DNA from: Aphelenchoides besseyi
Lineage: Eukaryota > Nematoda > Chromadorea > Rhabditida > Aphelenchoididae
NCBI GenBank assembly: GCA_024699855.1
Contig: JAMPIQ010000003.1
Coordinates: 5,828,001-5,892,000, forward strand
Direction of reading: 5' to 3'
DNA: 64,000 nt
The position numbers were made by a program, and so were the translations under genes. The notes below the pieces were generated by a model, which did not search any database, was not told the DNA's origin, and worked only from the letters and a program-made list of their open reading frames with translations. Shown in pieces: positions 23,290 to 37,200 of this stretch. Every line of letters starts with the position of its first letter. The first letter of the stretch is position 1.

Positions 23290-24048
23290 ATGAAGAACTC
23301 ACTCAAAATTGTGATTGTTGGCGATGCAGCCATTGGAAAGTCCTGTCTAATATCGGCGCATACAAACGGTTACTTTTCGGAAAACTACGTGCCCACTGCC
23401 TTCGAACACTACTCAATCGAAGCGCTGATTAACGGAAAGCAGGTAAGTGATGAATGAGCAAAAATATCTTCATGAATAGTTTAAAAATAAACCGGTTTTC
23501 ATAAACGAGTTCCATTTGATTCCAATTCAAATTTTCAGCAAACTCTCTATCTCAGCGACACTGCCGGAGTCTCCGAGTTCAGTGCCATGAGACCGCTATC
23601 GTATCCGGACTGCGATGTCTTCTTGGTATGCTACTCCGTGGAATCTATTGAGTCGCTGCAACACATAAAAGAAAAGTGGATTCCCGAGGTAAAAAACGAC
23701 CTAAATGAATCTACTGATCAGCAATTTAGATTCGTTACTTCTGTCCATCAACACCGATTTTGATTGTCGGAAACAAAAAAGATCTTCGTTCGCAAGAGAA
23801 ATCCGAGAATTTGGTGCCCATCAGCGTAGCTGAAGAGTACGCTAAAGCCTTCTCGAGTGCACAGCTAATCGAGTGCAGTTCGAAGTCTCGTGAAGTGAGT
23901 GGTCTAACCTCGAACTGTGTTTGTAAACTGCAATTTCTAGAACATCAAAGTCGTCTTTCAGTCGGCAATTCGTGTGGCTACGGACACTAGAAATCGACGA
24001 TCAAACAAAGTCATTCAATCAATCAAAAATCTTCGTTTAGTTTTTTGA
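23290..24048 (+). CDS. Atypical Rho-family small GTPase
   Basis: A 191-residue Ras-superfamily protein in four exons (23290-23442, 23539-23688, 23730-23894, 23941-24048), similar in length to Rac/Rho. G1 reads GDAAIGKS, switch I YVPTAFEHY, G3 DTAGVSEF, then RPLSYPDCDVFLV; G4 is GNKKDL. These features place it in the Rho family, which signals to the actin cytoskeleton. Three features are odd. The position of Rac Gly12 is Ala. The catalytic Gln61 after DTAG is Val. There is no C-terminal CAAX box (it ends NLRLVF). The first two predict poor intrinsic and GAP-stimulated hydrolysis, as in Rnd proteins; the last predicts no prenyl anchor. The G5 SAL motif is changed to SSK. It may be a constitutively GTP-bound, cytosolic Rho variant. 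An unseen alternative last exon could supply a CAAX box. Confidence 0.88.
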
Positions 24049-25885
24049 TTACTCAATGCACTGCTTACTTCGGGTGTTCCATGCAATCGAGATTAATTGC
24101 TATATTATCTCAATCAAATTTGCAAACATTTTCGTTTACTCTTCGCTTCTGGTTTGTCTTATTGTTCTTTTGATTCTGTAAACGTACTTTAAAAGTCAAG
24201 AGTTCAATGAATTCGAAGATTAGTCAACGAAAAACCCTACGGTATTGAAGAAAATCAGTTGAATTTTTTTAAGTCGACTTCAAGGTCACTTGTTGTTGAT
24301 CGAATTTAGGGAGCAGTGCGGTCGATCAACAATTCGCCGTGCTTTTCCTTATCACGAACAATTTGGGCGGTTTGATGCGAAGGGCAGTTCTTTGTTTGTT
24401 GTCTCTGATTCGAAAGTTCGCACACATTGTAGATGATGATGCAGAAAAGCTAATGCTCTTGATTTTATAACCATCACGAAATACCCCGAAGGCAAACTTT
24501 TCGCTCGACATCGTGCATTTGCAATCGACATGCACACTCAACACCAATGACCGTAATCTCGACAAAATGTAACAGCGAAGAGGTGTAATCTCCGAATGTG
24601 AAACCTGTTTCCTCAAATTTCAACCACCATCATTGCTCCATTACAGTAACCAATGAGAATTCATTTCCTTGTTGTCGAACTTTGGATCTTTGTCTTTGTG
24701 GGTGCGTAGTAAAGAGTAGACAATTAATCTTTTCGACTTTTAACGTCGAAAGCAATCAATCATAAGAATTTCGGTTATGGGAATTCGCATCCCTGCAAAT
24801 TCCCGTTTCAGGAATCAGCACCCTGCAAGTTGTCGCGGCCGTAACCTGTCGACTTGTGCAGCCGATTAATCAAATTTCGAATTGTGGACTTTCGACTACC
24901 AGATCTACGGTCACATTACAAACAACGAGCAACCGATCGTTCGCATTTCCCGTTTTCTATTTTTACGTCCGATCAAAAATCGTTGCGATGTGTAATTACT
25001 CGGTCTGTAAAATCACCAATTTCTCTACCCGCTTGCGGTCGAACTTTCAATTCGCACGTATTCACCTCAAGAATGACTTAATAACACTACAGACAACATC
25101 AAACTTGAAACCTGATTGCCGGCGTACTGATCGCACCCGAAACGTGACTTTCCTTTGCTTGATCGAGCGGCGTTCGTCTTTGATTTACATGAAAGCAAAG
25201 AACGCGGCAAATGTGTTCTTTAGCCTTTATCTCAACGCCCTTTTTGTCTACGTGACTTCTGAAAAATCGGTTCGATTATAAAATCAGTTGTGTAGCTATT
25301 GATCACCAGTTCCACTTTACACGAACCTTGTACGGTGGTTGAAATGGTTGGATGTCTTGTTGGAGGATGGCGTTAAAAACCACTTGTCGGTCGTCTTGCG
25401 TGCAGAAGGCGGTTCGATTTAAAATCAAAACGCTCTCTTCGTTCCCGCACTCTCGTACTTCATGTTGGTATCTGTCGATTTTTCGATATCGCACGTTCGC
25501 AGCGTTTTTATAAGATCTTGAGAGTGTTGCCTGTATGTTGTTCTGGTATAAAATAACGGACGACAAGTGCCACCGAAAAGCGTCTTCGCTTTGCGAGTGC
25601 ATTGTCCCGATTTTTGTGGTGATGCTTGGGCGATTGCCAAAGTAAAGTGACCACTCGGCTGAGCAAACGGCGCTTATCACTTGCTTTTCTGTCGTTGAAA
25701 ACCTCCCGTTCTACTAATACACTTATCTTTTTTGGCGTTTTTGAATTACAATGTTCACGATTTTTGCAGCTCTCGCGTTTCCTCGTTTGTTTACCGTATC
25801 AGTGAGTTTCTTTTGTTTCAGAATTTAAGACTTTACAATTCCACAAACCAACAATCTCATTGATCAAGTTGGCGCATTTGAGAGC
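24049..25885. other. Intergenic region, Rho / acyltransferase
   Basis: This stretch of 1.8 kb has no assignable gene. A minus-strand open frame at 25303-25680 begins without a usable ATG. From its internal ATG near 25600 it gives about 99 residues with no motif I recognise. A second minus frame at 24326-24616 is equally anonymous. CAG at 25819-25821 is a possible 5' UTR acceptor for the acyltransferase. Confidence 0.45.
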
Positions 25886-27599
25886 ATGTCATCTTATCAT
25901 TCGATGAATATGAACATAAACGCGGACCTTGGCGCATATGTTCGGCTTATGAATTTGAGTGGAAATATGATTCCACACGATCACGCACCAACACCCAACG
26001 GTCTCTTGGATGCTCTTCTCGATCACGAACGTTTTGCATTCAATTTCTCTGTTGGATTGGTTGCTGGTTGGATGATTTTGGTTGTGATGTCAACATTCAC
26101 GCCGACAATGAACCTCGACATCATTTCCTTAAAATCTTCTTGGAACGAATTGACAAGTTCACGCGACTCGCAACTTGACATTTTGGATGTTTTTCGTGTT
26201 ATTGCAATCGTTTGGGTGATTGTCAATCATTTGGGAAGTGAGGGACGCGTCGACATTTTGGAAGGTTTGCCCTCAGCCAAGGCGTTTAAGGTAAGTTAGG
26301 GACCGGCTTATCAATGTCATCAGTTTATTTTGCAACAAACTATGACGTTGCGTAAATCCAATGTTGAGAACAATGACTAATTCCTATTGTTTAGGATGCT
26401 GTCCACAATCATCCAATTTTTGGAGCATTGCTCGGTAATTCGGCATTGGGTGTTGAGATCTTTCTCGTCTTGTCGGGACTTCTTGCTGCACGTTCATGGC
26501 ATCGACAATCGAATCAGCCATTCTTCGAACATGCTCGTATATTTCTTGTCAAACGTGTGTTTCGACTTTTACCAATTATGGCAGTCTTCATTTTCGTTGC
26601 TACTGGTCCAATTGTTAAATACGCTCTTCCACGGTAAATAGCTTGTTCTCAATTGTTTTAATTTGTTTGTTTTTTAGATTCCATAACACTATGGTCGCCA
26701 ACTGTGGAACTCGTGGTATTATCTCTCATTTGACTCTCACAGCAAATTGGCAATCAACACCAACATGTCTCGGCTACTTATGGTATCTGGGTTTGGATAC
26801 TCAACTTTATTTGATTGCACCAATTCTTCTTCATTTTCTCTATCATCGTACACGTTTCGCGGTCTGCTTGATTCTGTTCTTGACCAGTGTTTCCGCATTC
26901 CTTCGTGCCGTCTACTGTCAAACCTACGGAGTCTGCAACAAATCGGACGTTGACATCCCGTTCATTTTCATTCCAAGCATGAATCCTGAACAACTTCGTC
27001 AAACCTACGCTGGATTATGGGAGATGTAAGTTTCTATCAAGAATTGCAAATTGTAACTTTCTGTTTTCAGGTACAGTCGTCCATGCACTAAATGTGGTCC
27101 TTTTTTGATTGGACTTCTTCTTGGTTTTATAACGAGTAATGTGAAAATCCAGTTGTCAGTTCCTGTCGTTCGTCGAGTTTTTACTTTGGGATTGACCTGT
27201 GCGATTGTTGTTATTTACGCGATCTTACCCGAATACTGGTGGCCGAATCAAGGAAACACGGTCTACAACACTCTGTACACCGCCATGTTTCGTACGATCT
27301 TTGCAACGGCAGTTGCCATTATGATTGGTGCACTGTTTTACAGTGTTTCTCGTCCACGTATTTCGTATTTCTGGGCAATTCTTGCCAAACTCACTTTTAA
27401 TGTTTATCTTCTACATATGCCTACAGTTTATGTCTTCAATCATCTTCCTTACTTACAAACAACAGTCAGTGCCTATTCATTGATTGTTCTTTTACCGTTT
27501 GTTTGTGCTCTCAGTTTTTTGGCGGCTCTTGTTTTCTATTTGTTCGTTGAAGCACCACTTAGCCGGATTTCTAATCAGTTTTTGAAGACCATCTCATAG
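25886..27599 (+). CDS. Multi-pass acyltransferase-3 family protein (NRF-6/RHY-1 type)
   Basis: An integral membrane acyltransferase of the family that includes C. elegans NRF-6, NDG-4, RHY-1 and the OAC proteins, which move acyl groups or lipophilic compounds across or within membranes. Four exons (25886-26290, 26395-26633, 26678-27025, 27071-27599) give 506 residues. After a membrane segment FSVGLVAGWMILVVMSTF comes the domain start LDILDVFRVIAIVWVIVNHL, with the family's catalytic His in VNHL. Next are ALGVEIFLVLSGLLAA (a typical FFVLSGFL variant), YLWYLGLDTQLYLIAP and several further helices, closing with LFVEAPLSRI. The cysteine-rich NRF domain found N-terminal in many nematode members is not seen. 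An in-frame stop at 25826-25828 limits extension unless an upstream exon is spliced in. The substrate cannot be inferred. Confidence 0.85.
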
Positions 27600-28242
27600 A
27601 ATATCGCGTTCGCTTGTACATAATCATCTTATGTTCTCGGTCTTAGGTCAACTAACTGGGTAGCAGTTTTCTCTTTTAGGTCTTTATCTTACGGATAACA
27701 TTGATTTTGTACGGGTTGTGCCTCAGGCGTTTAACGATAAATTATTTCCGAAGTTCTTCCATTGATTACGTGCACGTTCGAAACAAAACGACTGACCAAA
27801 TGACGGACAACTTGAGGGTGTAGAGAACAAACGAGTTGGTGGATCAGAAGTTCGACAACCTTATTGTCAATTGACGGACAAATAACAAGCAGTAATGTCC
27901 ACCAACTATTGAGTGCATTTCGATAAGTGCGTTCGTCCACTTCTTTTTACACCAAAATCACGTGAAGAGGAGACGGGGGCGGAGAGTTAATCAATTTCGA
28001 GCACCAAACCGATCTACAGAACAAATTCTTCGCGTCAAAATGATTTTGCCAACCGATTACAACTTTCAAAAGAAACGATTTATCTACCCATTTGTACATA
28101 AACAAAAAATGATCAGCAGCACATGACCGCGTAAACATGAGCAAAAATTACAAGTCTGTTGTACAGATATTCACGGGAGAACCATAGACACGGGATATTC
28201 TAAGAGGTGTTCATGAACAAACTAATCAATCGGCAGTTCGAG
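27600..28242. other. Convergent intergenic region, acyltransferase / unc-53
   Basis: Both flanking genes end here. I see no exon and no unambiguous AATAAA for either gene; nothing else can be assigned. Confidence 0.45.
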
Positions 28243-31200
28243 TTAAATGGAAAGCATTGCACTTGTGACTGACGAATTCGACGACGTGCTTTGTGACGGT
28301 TTCTCCAATTCCGCGGCTACCGAATTCAAAACCTTTTCGGCAACGTTTCCATCTAACCACGGCCAATGCTCGGCAATCACATCTTTCGGATCTCGCCACT
28401 CTTTCGCAAAAGAATCGCTTTCTCGAAAGACTTTGGCCAAAAACGGAAGAATCGAGTTGTTGTACAATTGAATGAACCAATCTCTCGACTTGTCCATTGA
28501 TGAAAGTGGACAGGCGAGAAAGATGCGTGGACCGATTGTGTCCAGTTGATTGACGTTTTTAATGAAGTCGTTGATTGCTTGCAACGTATGATTAAGGAAA
28601 TTGATTACTTGCTCCAGCTGCTCATTGCAACGTGATTTTCCCGTGTAGTCGTCTTGAGCAATCCGACGCCGAAGATAACGACCAAGAAAACCTGCAAATC
28701 AACAGGATGATTAAAGACCACAAAAGAAGGTCGACAGCACCTTTGATTGGTTCGATTTGACAGTAAATCGAAAAACAGTGAACATTATGAGCGACTTGCA
28801 TTTGTTGCAAATGCAGATTTGCACTTTCCGTTCGATTCAACGTGATCAAAAAGAACGGTCCGTGTACTTGTCGTCCGGCAATATCCGCCGAAAAATGCTC
28901 GTCAGCGGCAGCCAACGCAGAACAAATCACGTCCAAACGTTTACGCGGCATATTGTCTATCAAAACAATTGAGTTTTCTTCTGATTTCAACACGCGTGTT
29001 AACTCCTGTTGCACCTAAAACCTTCGACATTAACAGCCTTTTTTGCTTGTTTCTTCACCTGAGTAAATCGTTTATCCGCTTCGTCGGCAGGAAAAGCGAT
29101 GTCGTGAATTTGATCGTTCGAAATGTTTCGTTGAGCAGCCAAATAACGAGCCAAATATCGTAAAAGCTTCGACTTTCCACTTCCCGTTGGTCCATTGACT
29201 ACCAAACGTCGAGAATCAACAAGCAGACGTAGAAGTTTCTGTATGGTTTCAGCGGGAAACAACGATTCTAATACCAACGAATCCATCGAGTTTTGAGTTG
29301 CACCACGAAGTCGAAGACGAATAATCGAAGCGGGAGTAATCAATTCGATTGGTGGTTGTGATGGGGTTACCCCATTAAGACAATCGCGAATTGATCCATC
29401 GGTCATTTGATATCCGATACATGGTTCAAACGAACTGAGTCCTAAGGTCATTTCCGGATCCACACGACGTAAATACTCGTCCATTAAGGCGCATAGTTGT
29501 TGATCGATTTCCGTCCAATTTGTGTGTACTGATGGCAATGGAATAAAACCAATATTCAGTTCGGGACCGGGAGTACGAAAGTCGAGGTTTCCCGCAATGT
29601 CGATGTTCACTACAACGCGTGCATTAAAACCACCGGATGATCGTTTTGATGAAGACGAGGAACTGCAACTTCGATCTGCCAAACTCGGCGGTGTTTCATA
29701 GAACGCTTCATCCTCATGATAACACGTGCTTAACGATTGTCTCGAGTCGCATCGAGATTCACTTCGCATTGCTCTCCGTTCCAGCAGAAGGGTCGTGTTT
29801 TTGAGGACTTTGTTTTCGTTCTAAACCGATAACAATAGATGAATTGTTTCTATTCAACTGACCTTAAGTCGATTTACCGTATCGCGTAGAAGTTCAACTT
29901 CTCGCGCTTTCCCAACCGCCTCCAATTGTACATCGCTTAGTTGACGTTCTTTCTCTTGCAACTGCAGTTGAAGTCTTAGAAGTCCGTCTTCCGTTTCATC
30001 CAATGCATTAGTCGAATCGACAATTGTGTCCAGCGGACGATGAAGTGGTGATTGTTCGGATTCACTGCAAGTTCCGCTCTTCGATTTCTTCCCCTTAGCA
30101 AAAGCTCGAGTGAATGAACTTCGAATCTGAAATCAAAATCGTAGATGTTACTTGTTATATTCAAACACAAAAATGACCACAAACACAAGGAAACAAGACC
30201 CACAAAACAATAGTGAATTCACACCACCCTGACCTGATTGTCAACATTAGAAGTCTGCAGTTAAGAGAAAGATATAGGGATTAGTTCGAAGAGAAGATGT
30301 TAAGTCAAATGTGAAAACCAACTTACCCATCCCTTCTTTGTTCCGTTTCTTGAGAATCCGTTGTTCTTATCGATTGTTTTGGCTGTTTTCATTGATGCGT
30401 AACTGTTCACACTTTCAACTGATGGATGTTTTCGTAAATCTCCCGGATCAATCGACTGACTACGAACTCCATTGGTATCGCGATTCACTCGCACTCCCGC
30501 ATTTGTACTCAACTGTCGCAGGTCTTCGATTTGTTTGACAAGATTCTCGATGTCGTTCGGCTAAACGTTCAATTTGATTCTGATGAACAGAAGTGCGATT
30601 ACCTTCGCCGATTTCTTCTGCAACTTTTCCACCTGTCGCATCAGAAGTTCCAATTTGCTATCAAACAGATGAATGATCTGATGAAAATCGTCCTTCTTTT
30701 CGTTCAAATTTGTAATCTGTTCCCGACAATTAGCCATCTCATTGTTCAATTGTCGGATTACTCCTTCGTATGCATCTTCGGGCTAAAGAGAACAATTGAA
30801 AGTCGAGCACCAAATGCAATTTACCATTGAGTATGTTGAGCCAAGAGAAGACGTTAAAGACAATTGAGAACCGTTGGTGAAATTGGTTCCATTGTTAGCG
30901 TGACGCATCAAATGCGAAGCGGGAGCACGTGGACTGCAATTGAGTTCGGTTGTGAGTTTGTGTAATTGCAAGTTAATTCCGTTCGCATATTCGCTTCCAT
31001 TCGAGGTCGGGAGTAAACGAGCGGATATCGCACCTAAACATAACAAATAAAATCGAAAGTAAGTGCCGTTTAAGCAATAGCAGAAAACACTCGGATGTTA
31101 AATGTGTGCAACCGAAAGATTTTTGCAAATTAAAGAGTTCGAATGCAACCGAAAATAAGCAAAGAAGTGTCTTAAATACCATTAGAACGTTGCGAACCCG

Positions 31201-34200
31201 GTGATGGCATTCGAGTTGTGTTGGCAACGCTGAACGGTGGAAGACGACGTGATGAACGTGGCGGAGTTCGACTTCGAATGGCGGCCATCATCTCGGCATA
31301 CAAACGTTCCCGAGTTGTGCTCCCAACTGCCGTGTGATTGTTGTTGGGTTCAGATGGAGACGAAAGATTCGAGTCGCTTTCGTATAAGACCATCGAACGA
31401 GACATCAAAGACGAATTGTTGGACGAGGAAAGTGATGCGGATCGCAACTGTGAACCTCGAACCACTGGAAAAAGCGTTAAAACTCGCGCAAACTAACCGC
31501 TCATCAACCGGCTTTTATTCTCGCTCAAACCAAAAATCCCAAAACCCGAAAAAAACTAAACTGCAAGCCTTTTAAACAAAGAGATTAGCCAAAAGCAGAT
31601 TCCTCCAAAATCAAACCCGATTGTGTTCTTTCAAACATACCGTGTGCTCTTCCATGTGATTGACTGGCCATACTCTCGACGTAACCACGATAAGCCCGAT
31701 TCGATCCGCGACCAATTTCGGAAACTGCCGCGTAAACGTTGTGACCGTCCAGTTGATGTGAAATCGGCGGTGCAACACTAAATCGATGTTGTCCACCGAC
31801 CGAATCGTACGCCAAGTCGTTGGTTGAGTTCGTCAGATGTTTCAGGTGTCCGTGTCGGTCAAGAGAATGTGAATGGAAAGGAGATTGACCAGCGACTGAA
31901 AACGACGGTCGTTTACTCGAATCTCATTAGACGCTCTTTGTCCGTTGGCTATGTGCCACAAAAACTTGTGTGGAGAATTGGCTTCCAACTCGTGTTTACA
32001 AACAAGAAACTCACCGTTTTGTTGGTATTGGGCCGCTGCAGTGTGATCTTGATACGAAGGCGGTTGATTGTTGGCGAGAGTACGTAACGTTGGACGGGCG
32101 GTTGATGGTCGAGCAACACTCAACGTATCGCCGTCGTGACTAAGCAAAAGCTGTGGAGTTTGCGAACTCAAACGACTGTTCAACGGCGCTCCATGAAGTG
32201 TGTGATAAACTCGACTGTACGTTGGATTCTAAAATAGAAATGTTGAATTTTGACATCAAACAAAACGAAGAAATCCGACACCGTAGAAACGGAAGGAATC
32301 GGCGAACGGAACGAAGATTCCGCGCGAGTGTTTTGGGTTGACTTTTAAGCCTGAGGCGTCTTCAACGGGTCAAAAATGGACGAAATGACCAAAAGGCTCT
32401 TGAGCTGCGCGCTCGCTTTCGAAACCTCGTGGGTTGAAACCGTGGAACTGCTCCGCTGGGCAATGGCGAGTAGCCAACGGGCTCGTCCTTCGTTTTATTC
32501 GGCGAAAATGACGAGCCAAAACATTAAAAAACGCCAGTCGACTGATAAAATCACGAGCTTAACGTATTTGACAGACAATTTGAGCGTCTCGGTATTCGAA
32601 ATCCATTGGGAAAGAGCTCAACTGTCCAGTGAGTTTGGAGGCAGACAAATGGGCGTCCAGTCGATCTAATGGACGTGCCGAACGCTTTCGAGTGTCCACG
32701 CGAAAAGATTTACGTTGCCATTAAACGTGACAGAGAACGAGTTAACGCGCAGCTTTTGAAAATCAAAGTTACCGAAAAATCGTTTGCAACTTTTGGGTTC
32801 AACGATTCGGCGAGTTAATCGGAGTCATGGAAACCCGTTGGATTCTGATCGAGTTTTCGGTTAATCGAATGAACTCACGTTTGTGTTGTAGGCAATTCCG
32901 CGTTGTGAAGTGCGCGATCGTTGCAAGAGCTCTTCGACCACCGATTGCTGTTGCTCGACCAGTCGCCGTTGGTGGATTCGAGGCGGATCTGCGTGTCCTC
33001 CGGATGTGCGCGGTCGATGGACGGACGATTCCGTTTTGCGATATTCCGCTGAGGTCGCGGCCATCGGATGGTCGGAAAGTGAGCTGCCGGTGAGATCGTC
33101 CGTTGAAACGTCGTCGAAGTCTTGGGAAACGTCCGTCGAAATCGAGGAACTGTCGTCACAGCTGAAAAGAAGTGTGTTAACCAGAGCGAACGGCCGGAAC
33201 AGCGGTCAGTTGCCAACTGTTTTTGCGGAGATTGGAAATTACGATCGAGATCATTTATCAACCGCCGCGGATTGTAACAACGCGGCCGAGAGTTTGAGGA
33301 AACGAATTACGCGTCCCGGTTTTTAATTGAACGCGCGTTTGGAAACATAAATTCCATCGGGACTTTCGGACGAGTTTTCAAGTGGTGGCCGCCGATTTGA
33401 AGAAAACGTCCGAGAGCCACCGAATCGGGAAATCGAATAAAAGGCGACAATGAGCGAGTTGTTAAGCAAAAAACGGCGCGAATCCCGACCTCTCGAAAAA
33501 ATTTGGGTTTTTTTTGAGGCAAAAGTGCCGGTGCAGATTTTCGAATTCTACCGCCTCGACGCCCACTTCCCGCAGTGATCAACGGGAAGAGATTCCACTT
33601 TGGAAAAGTTGAAATGGACGCGTCGGCAGATGTTCTGACGGCACAGCAACAGGTCGAAAAATCGGTCAAATTGGATTGCACTCTCGATAGCCGTGACCAC
33701 GCAGAATCAATTTTCCGCGTTCAAACAACAACGTCCGACATCCATGGCCACTCAAACCGCGCAGATGTGCGACTGAAACACGTAAAGTCGATCGCCCGAA
33801 CGCGACCCGAACGCTAATAATCGTTGGAAAGTCGTCAGCTCGTCAAAATCAAACGACGTGAAGCGACACGTCGTAGATCAGAAATAATGATGGACACGCT
33901 TTTCGACTCGTTTGTCCGCCTCGACAATTGAAAGTCAGGTTGCCAAGGGCACGAGCGCGCGAGAAATTTTTAAACGATCGAAGCGGAAACGCGGCCAAAC
34001 ATTTCGCTTGTCGAGGAAAAGAAACCGACAAAAATCTCCCCGAGTTTCAAGGTCAACTCATTCATTTTGTATTCCATGCCGCGGATTCAAAGGCGGACCT
34101 TGAGGTCAATAACAAGACACGAGGGTTCAATTATTTATTGCGTCGCTGATAAAAGATCGAATCCGCAAATTTGAATTGGACGCACGCAGTCGGCAACATG

Positions 34201-37200
34201 AAAACCCGTGAAGGTGTAGCGACGCAAATTACCCAACAAAGAGCTCGACAGAAATCAACGACGCCGTGAGTTGGTGGTGAGTGCAAATCCGTGTAATGGA
34301 CACGCGTGAACACAAAGCCGGGAGTTTGCCGAGTGACCGGGGCGGAAAATTGGAAACAAAAACCGACGAGATCGAACAAAGAAAACGTGAATGACCGCAC
34401 GCTTTTCGCGCATTGGCGTCCGTTGCAGAAACTTTTTTTTGGAACATTTTCGAAAAAACGCTCATGAACCGGAAACCATTTGCGTCTGCGCAGCTGCAAT
34501 GTCCGTGCAATCGCGTGGTTGTCGAGGCTCAAAGAGGCCAAAAAAAGATCGTGCAAAGCGGACGGCAAACGCGTTTACCGAACAAAACCGCTCGTTTCCG
34601 TTCCAATTCGCCCCCTGAGGTTAAAGAAGTGATTGATGCAGAGAAGTTGAGAGCGGCCACAAGTTGCGAGAACTTCAGATTTCGTACTCATCGGCGACCG
34701 TTTAACGGCATCTTGTCGTTTCGCGAAACGGAAATCCGCGACCAACAAACGAGCTCTTTCCGGCTTAAGGCTTCGAAGCACATGAACATGTAGAGTGGAC
34801 AAAAAAAACAACGATGATAGCGACCGCTTTCTTCTCACATCGTAAATTTTTGATCCGAAAGAACCGCAAGTAATTTGCCGAAGTCGCACGTCCATCAAAC
34901 GGTCGAGTTCACAGCGCCAAATTTCACGCAGTGATGAAAAATTGAAGTGCGGTAACGAGCGATAACATCGAGAGGCAGCGGCGACATCAAAGCGAACACT
35001 AATGGACAGAGATCGTAATAGCGATTACGAAACGGATGGCCGAGAGATTGAATTCGAAATTAACCTACCTATCGTTAAATTCACGTCGATGTGTGTTCAT
35101 GCGGTTGGTGCGTCTCATTGGGCTTCGCATTAATGAGGCTATAAAGAAAATAATCTTTTGCTTGTATAACGAAATTCACCTTCGTCGATTGAGCACATTT
35201 CGGAAGGGGATCGTGAATAACCAATGTCGTTGGTATTCACGTCCGATTGACCAGTAGTTGTAGGAGCAACTGGAGGGCGAGTTGGGTTGGTTGCTGAAAA
35301 ATAACCAGTCAATCAGAAACAAAACCACAGGGTCAATGTGAGCACTTTAAGCCTGCGGCCAAATTGTCTATCAGGGTGATGAACGAGATCGCCGTCACCC
35401 GATCATTCGGCCGCCTGCTCGTTTTGATGTTTCAGTCAAATCGACAATCCACCTTCTTACTCGGATATTTGCCATTGCGCGCAACTCACCAAACGACCTC
35501 CCGCCTTCGGACGGAAGTCGTTTGAGTTGCGTAACACGACAGTTTCCTGCACATTGACGAGTAAGCGATTGAAGACGACCAACACCGACTATCGTAGAAC
35601 TGTTTACTTACCTCTCGACATGCCGGGAATTCGCAAAGATGGAGCCGGTGGAACGTCCTGATCGTCTTTTGGCACACTCGTTAATCGACTAGTCTTGCGA
35701 ATTGGAACAGCCGGTTTAGCGACCATCAAAGTGGTTTTGTCTTCAGAAACTAATGGATTTACAACACCAACAACTGTCGTCAGTTGAGCTTTTTGATCGT
35801 CGGATTGTTCGGGACTCGTCTTTTCATCGGTTGAATTCTCGACGGCCTCTGGAATCTCTTCGACAATTCGATTTGGTGCAGTGATTCCACGAACAGCAAG
35901 AGTTGGTTTGCGCTCCTAAACAAATGAGTGAGACCTTCGGGTAATACAATAATAAACCTGGGAATTTCGAGTCGGTTCACTAGTTGCATCAGAAGAAATC
36001 CCGCTATCTTCCACGGTTGGAATGCTGGACTTTGGCGGTGGTGTTTCGCTTAGTCGCGGACTTAAAGCGGCCGGTGACGATGAAGAACCGCTGTGAAGAT
36101 CGTCGCCAAACGCACTATCATCGCTGCTGCTTTTCGAAGTTCGTTTCGGTTGATCGGCTGTTCGAGTCGAAGATGGCGGACGAAGAAACGAAGTCGTAGC
36201 AGCTGAACAGTTTGGCAATTTGGCTGTGGACTCGGAAATCTGAAACGTTGCGGTTAAATGAAAAAACGTGCGCTAAACGAAAACACTAAAGTCAATAGGA
36301 AATGTTTTTGGTTGCGGCAACTTCAAAGAATGTTTTCAGTTGGAACTGAGTTGTCACCTTACAACTTCTCTTCTTTTTATTTACCTTTTCAGTAACCGCA
36401 ACGCTCAACGGTCCGCTAGAAGGTGCCCGTAAAGCAGCGCTTCGATTCAGTTTATTGGCAGCTATCGAAGTCTTTGATTTTGTTTGAATGCTCGTGTCAT
36501 TCGATCGTTCGTCCTTTGAAATAACCGGTGATGCTGAAGAACGTCGCGTTTTGCCAAAGAATTTCAGCATCTTTTGTGGTTCTGGAACGCTCGAATTTGT
36601 ATTGGCAAGTGGTTCCACCGAAGGCGCAGTTTTGACTGCAGATACGATGGCCGGTCGAGGAGCACTGCTTGATCGATGTTTCAAAGCGACCGGCGGTTTG
36701 ATTGCTCGTGATACGCTACGCGGTGCTTTCAAACCACTGGTGTTTGTCTGCCCACTTATTGTTGCTTTAACTGATGAAGCAGAAACAGACGATGATGCAG
36801 TGGATGAACACGAAGTTACAAGTAGACTTGTTGTTGGTGTTGCATTTTGAAGGGTAGTTGTTTGAGTTGTTGATGGAGGGCGAACACTAAAAATGACGTT
36901 TAATCAAAGACAAACACAACTCACTTTGTTTGGGTCGATTGACCAGGAACTGATCGCTGTGGCGTTTTGACCGTTGCAACAGGCGGTTTCAATCGATTCG
37001 TACCACTTGCTGGCAAGCGAGTAGTTCGATTAGTCAAGGGTTGAGCGGAAGAAGTTGGTACTGAAACCGAAGGTGGAGCAACTAAAACAAATGAAATAGA
37101 AAAGTTTCAAGATTGGACAATTTTAAGTGGACGACAGGGTTCGCGTAAAAAACGGTTCTCATTCAATGCATGACCAATTCACACGCCCAATTGTGGCCGT

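Noticed and set aside
24786..24830. Repeated CCCTGCAA words in intergenic DNA
   Set aside because: Only two copies at irregular spacing. Not a tandem repeat or array.
25303..25680. 125-codon minus-strand open frame upstream of the acyltransferase
   Set aside because: It opens at GTG rather than ATG, has no family signature and no clear flanking splice sites. It is mentioned only under the intergenic entry.
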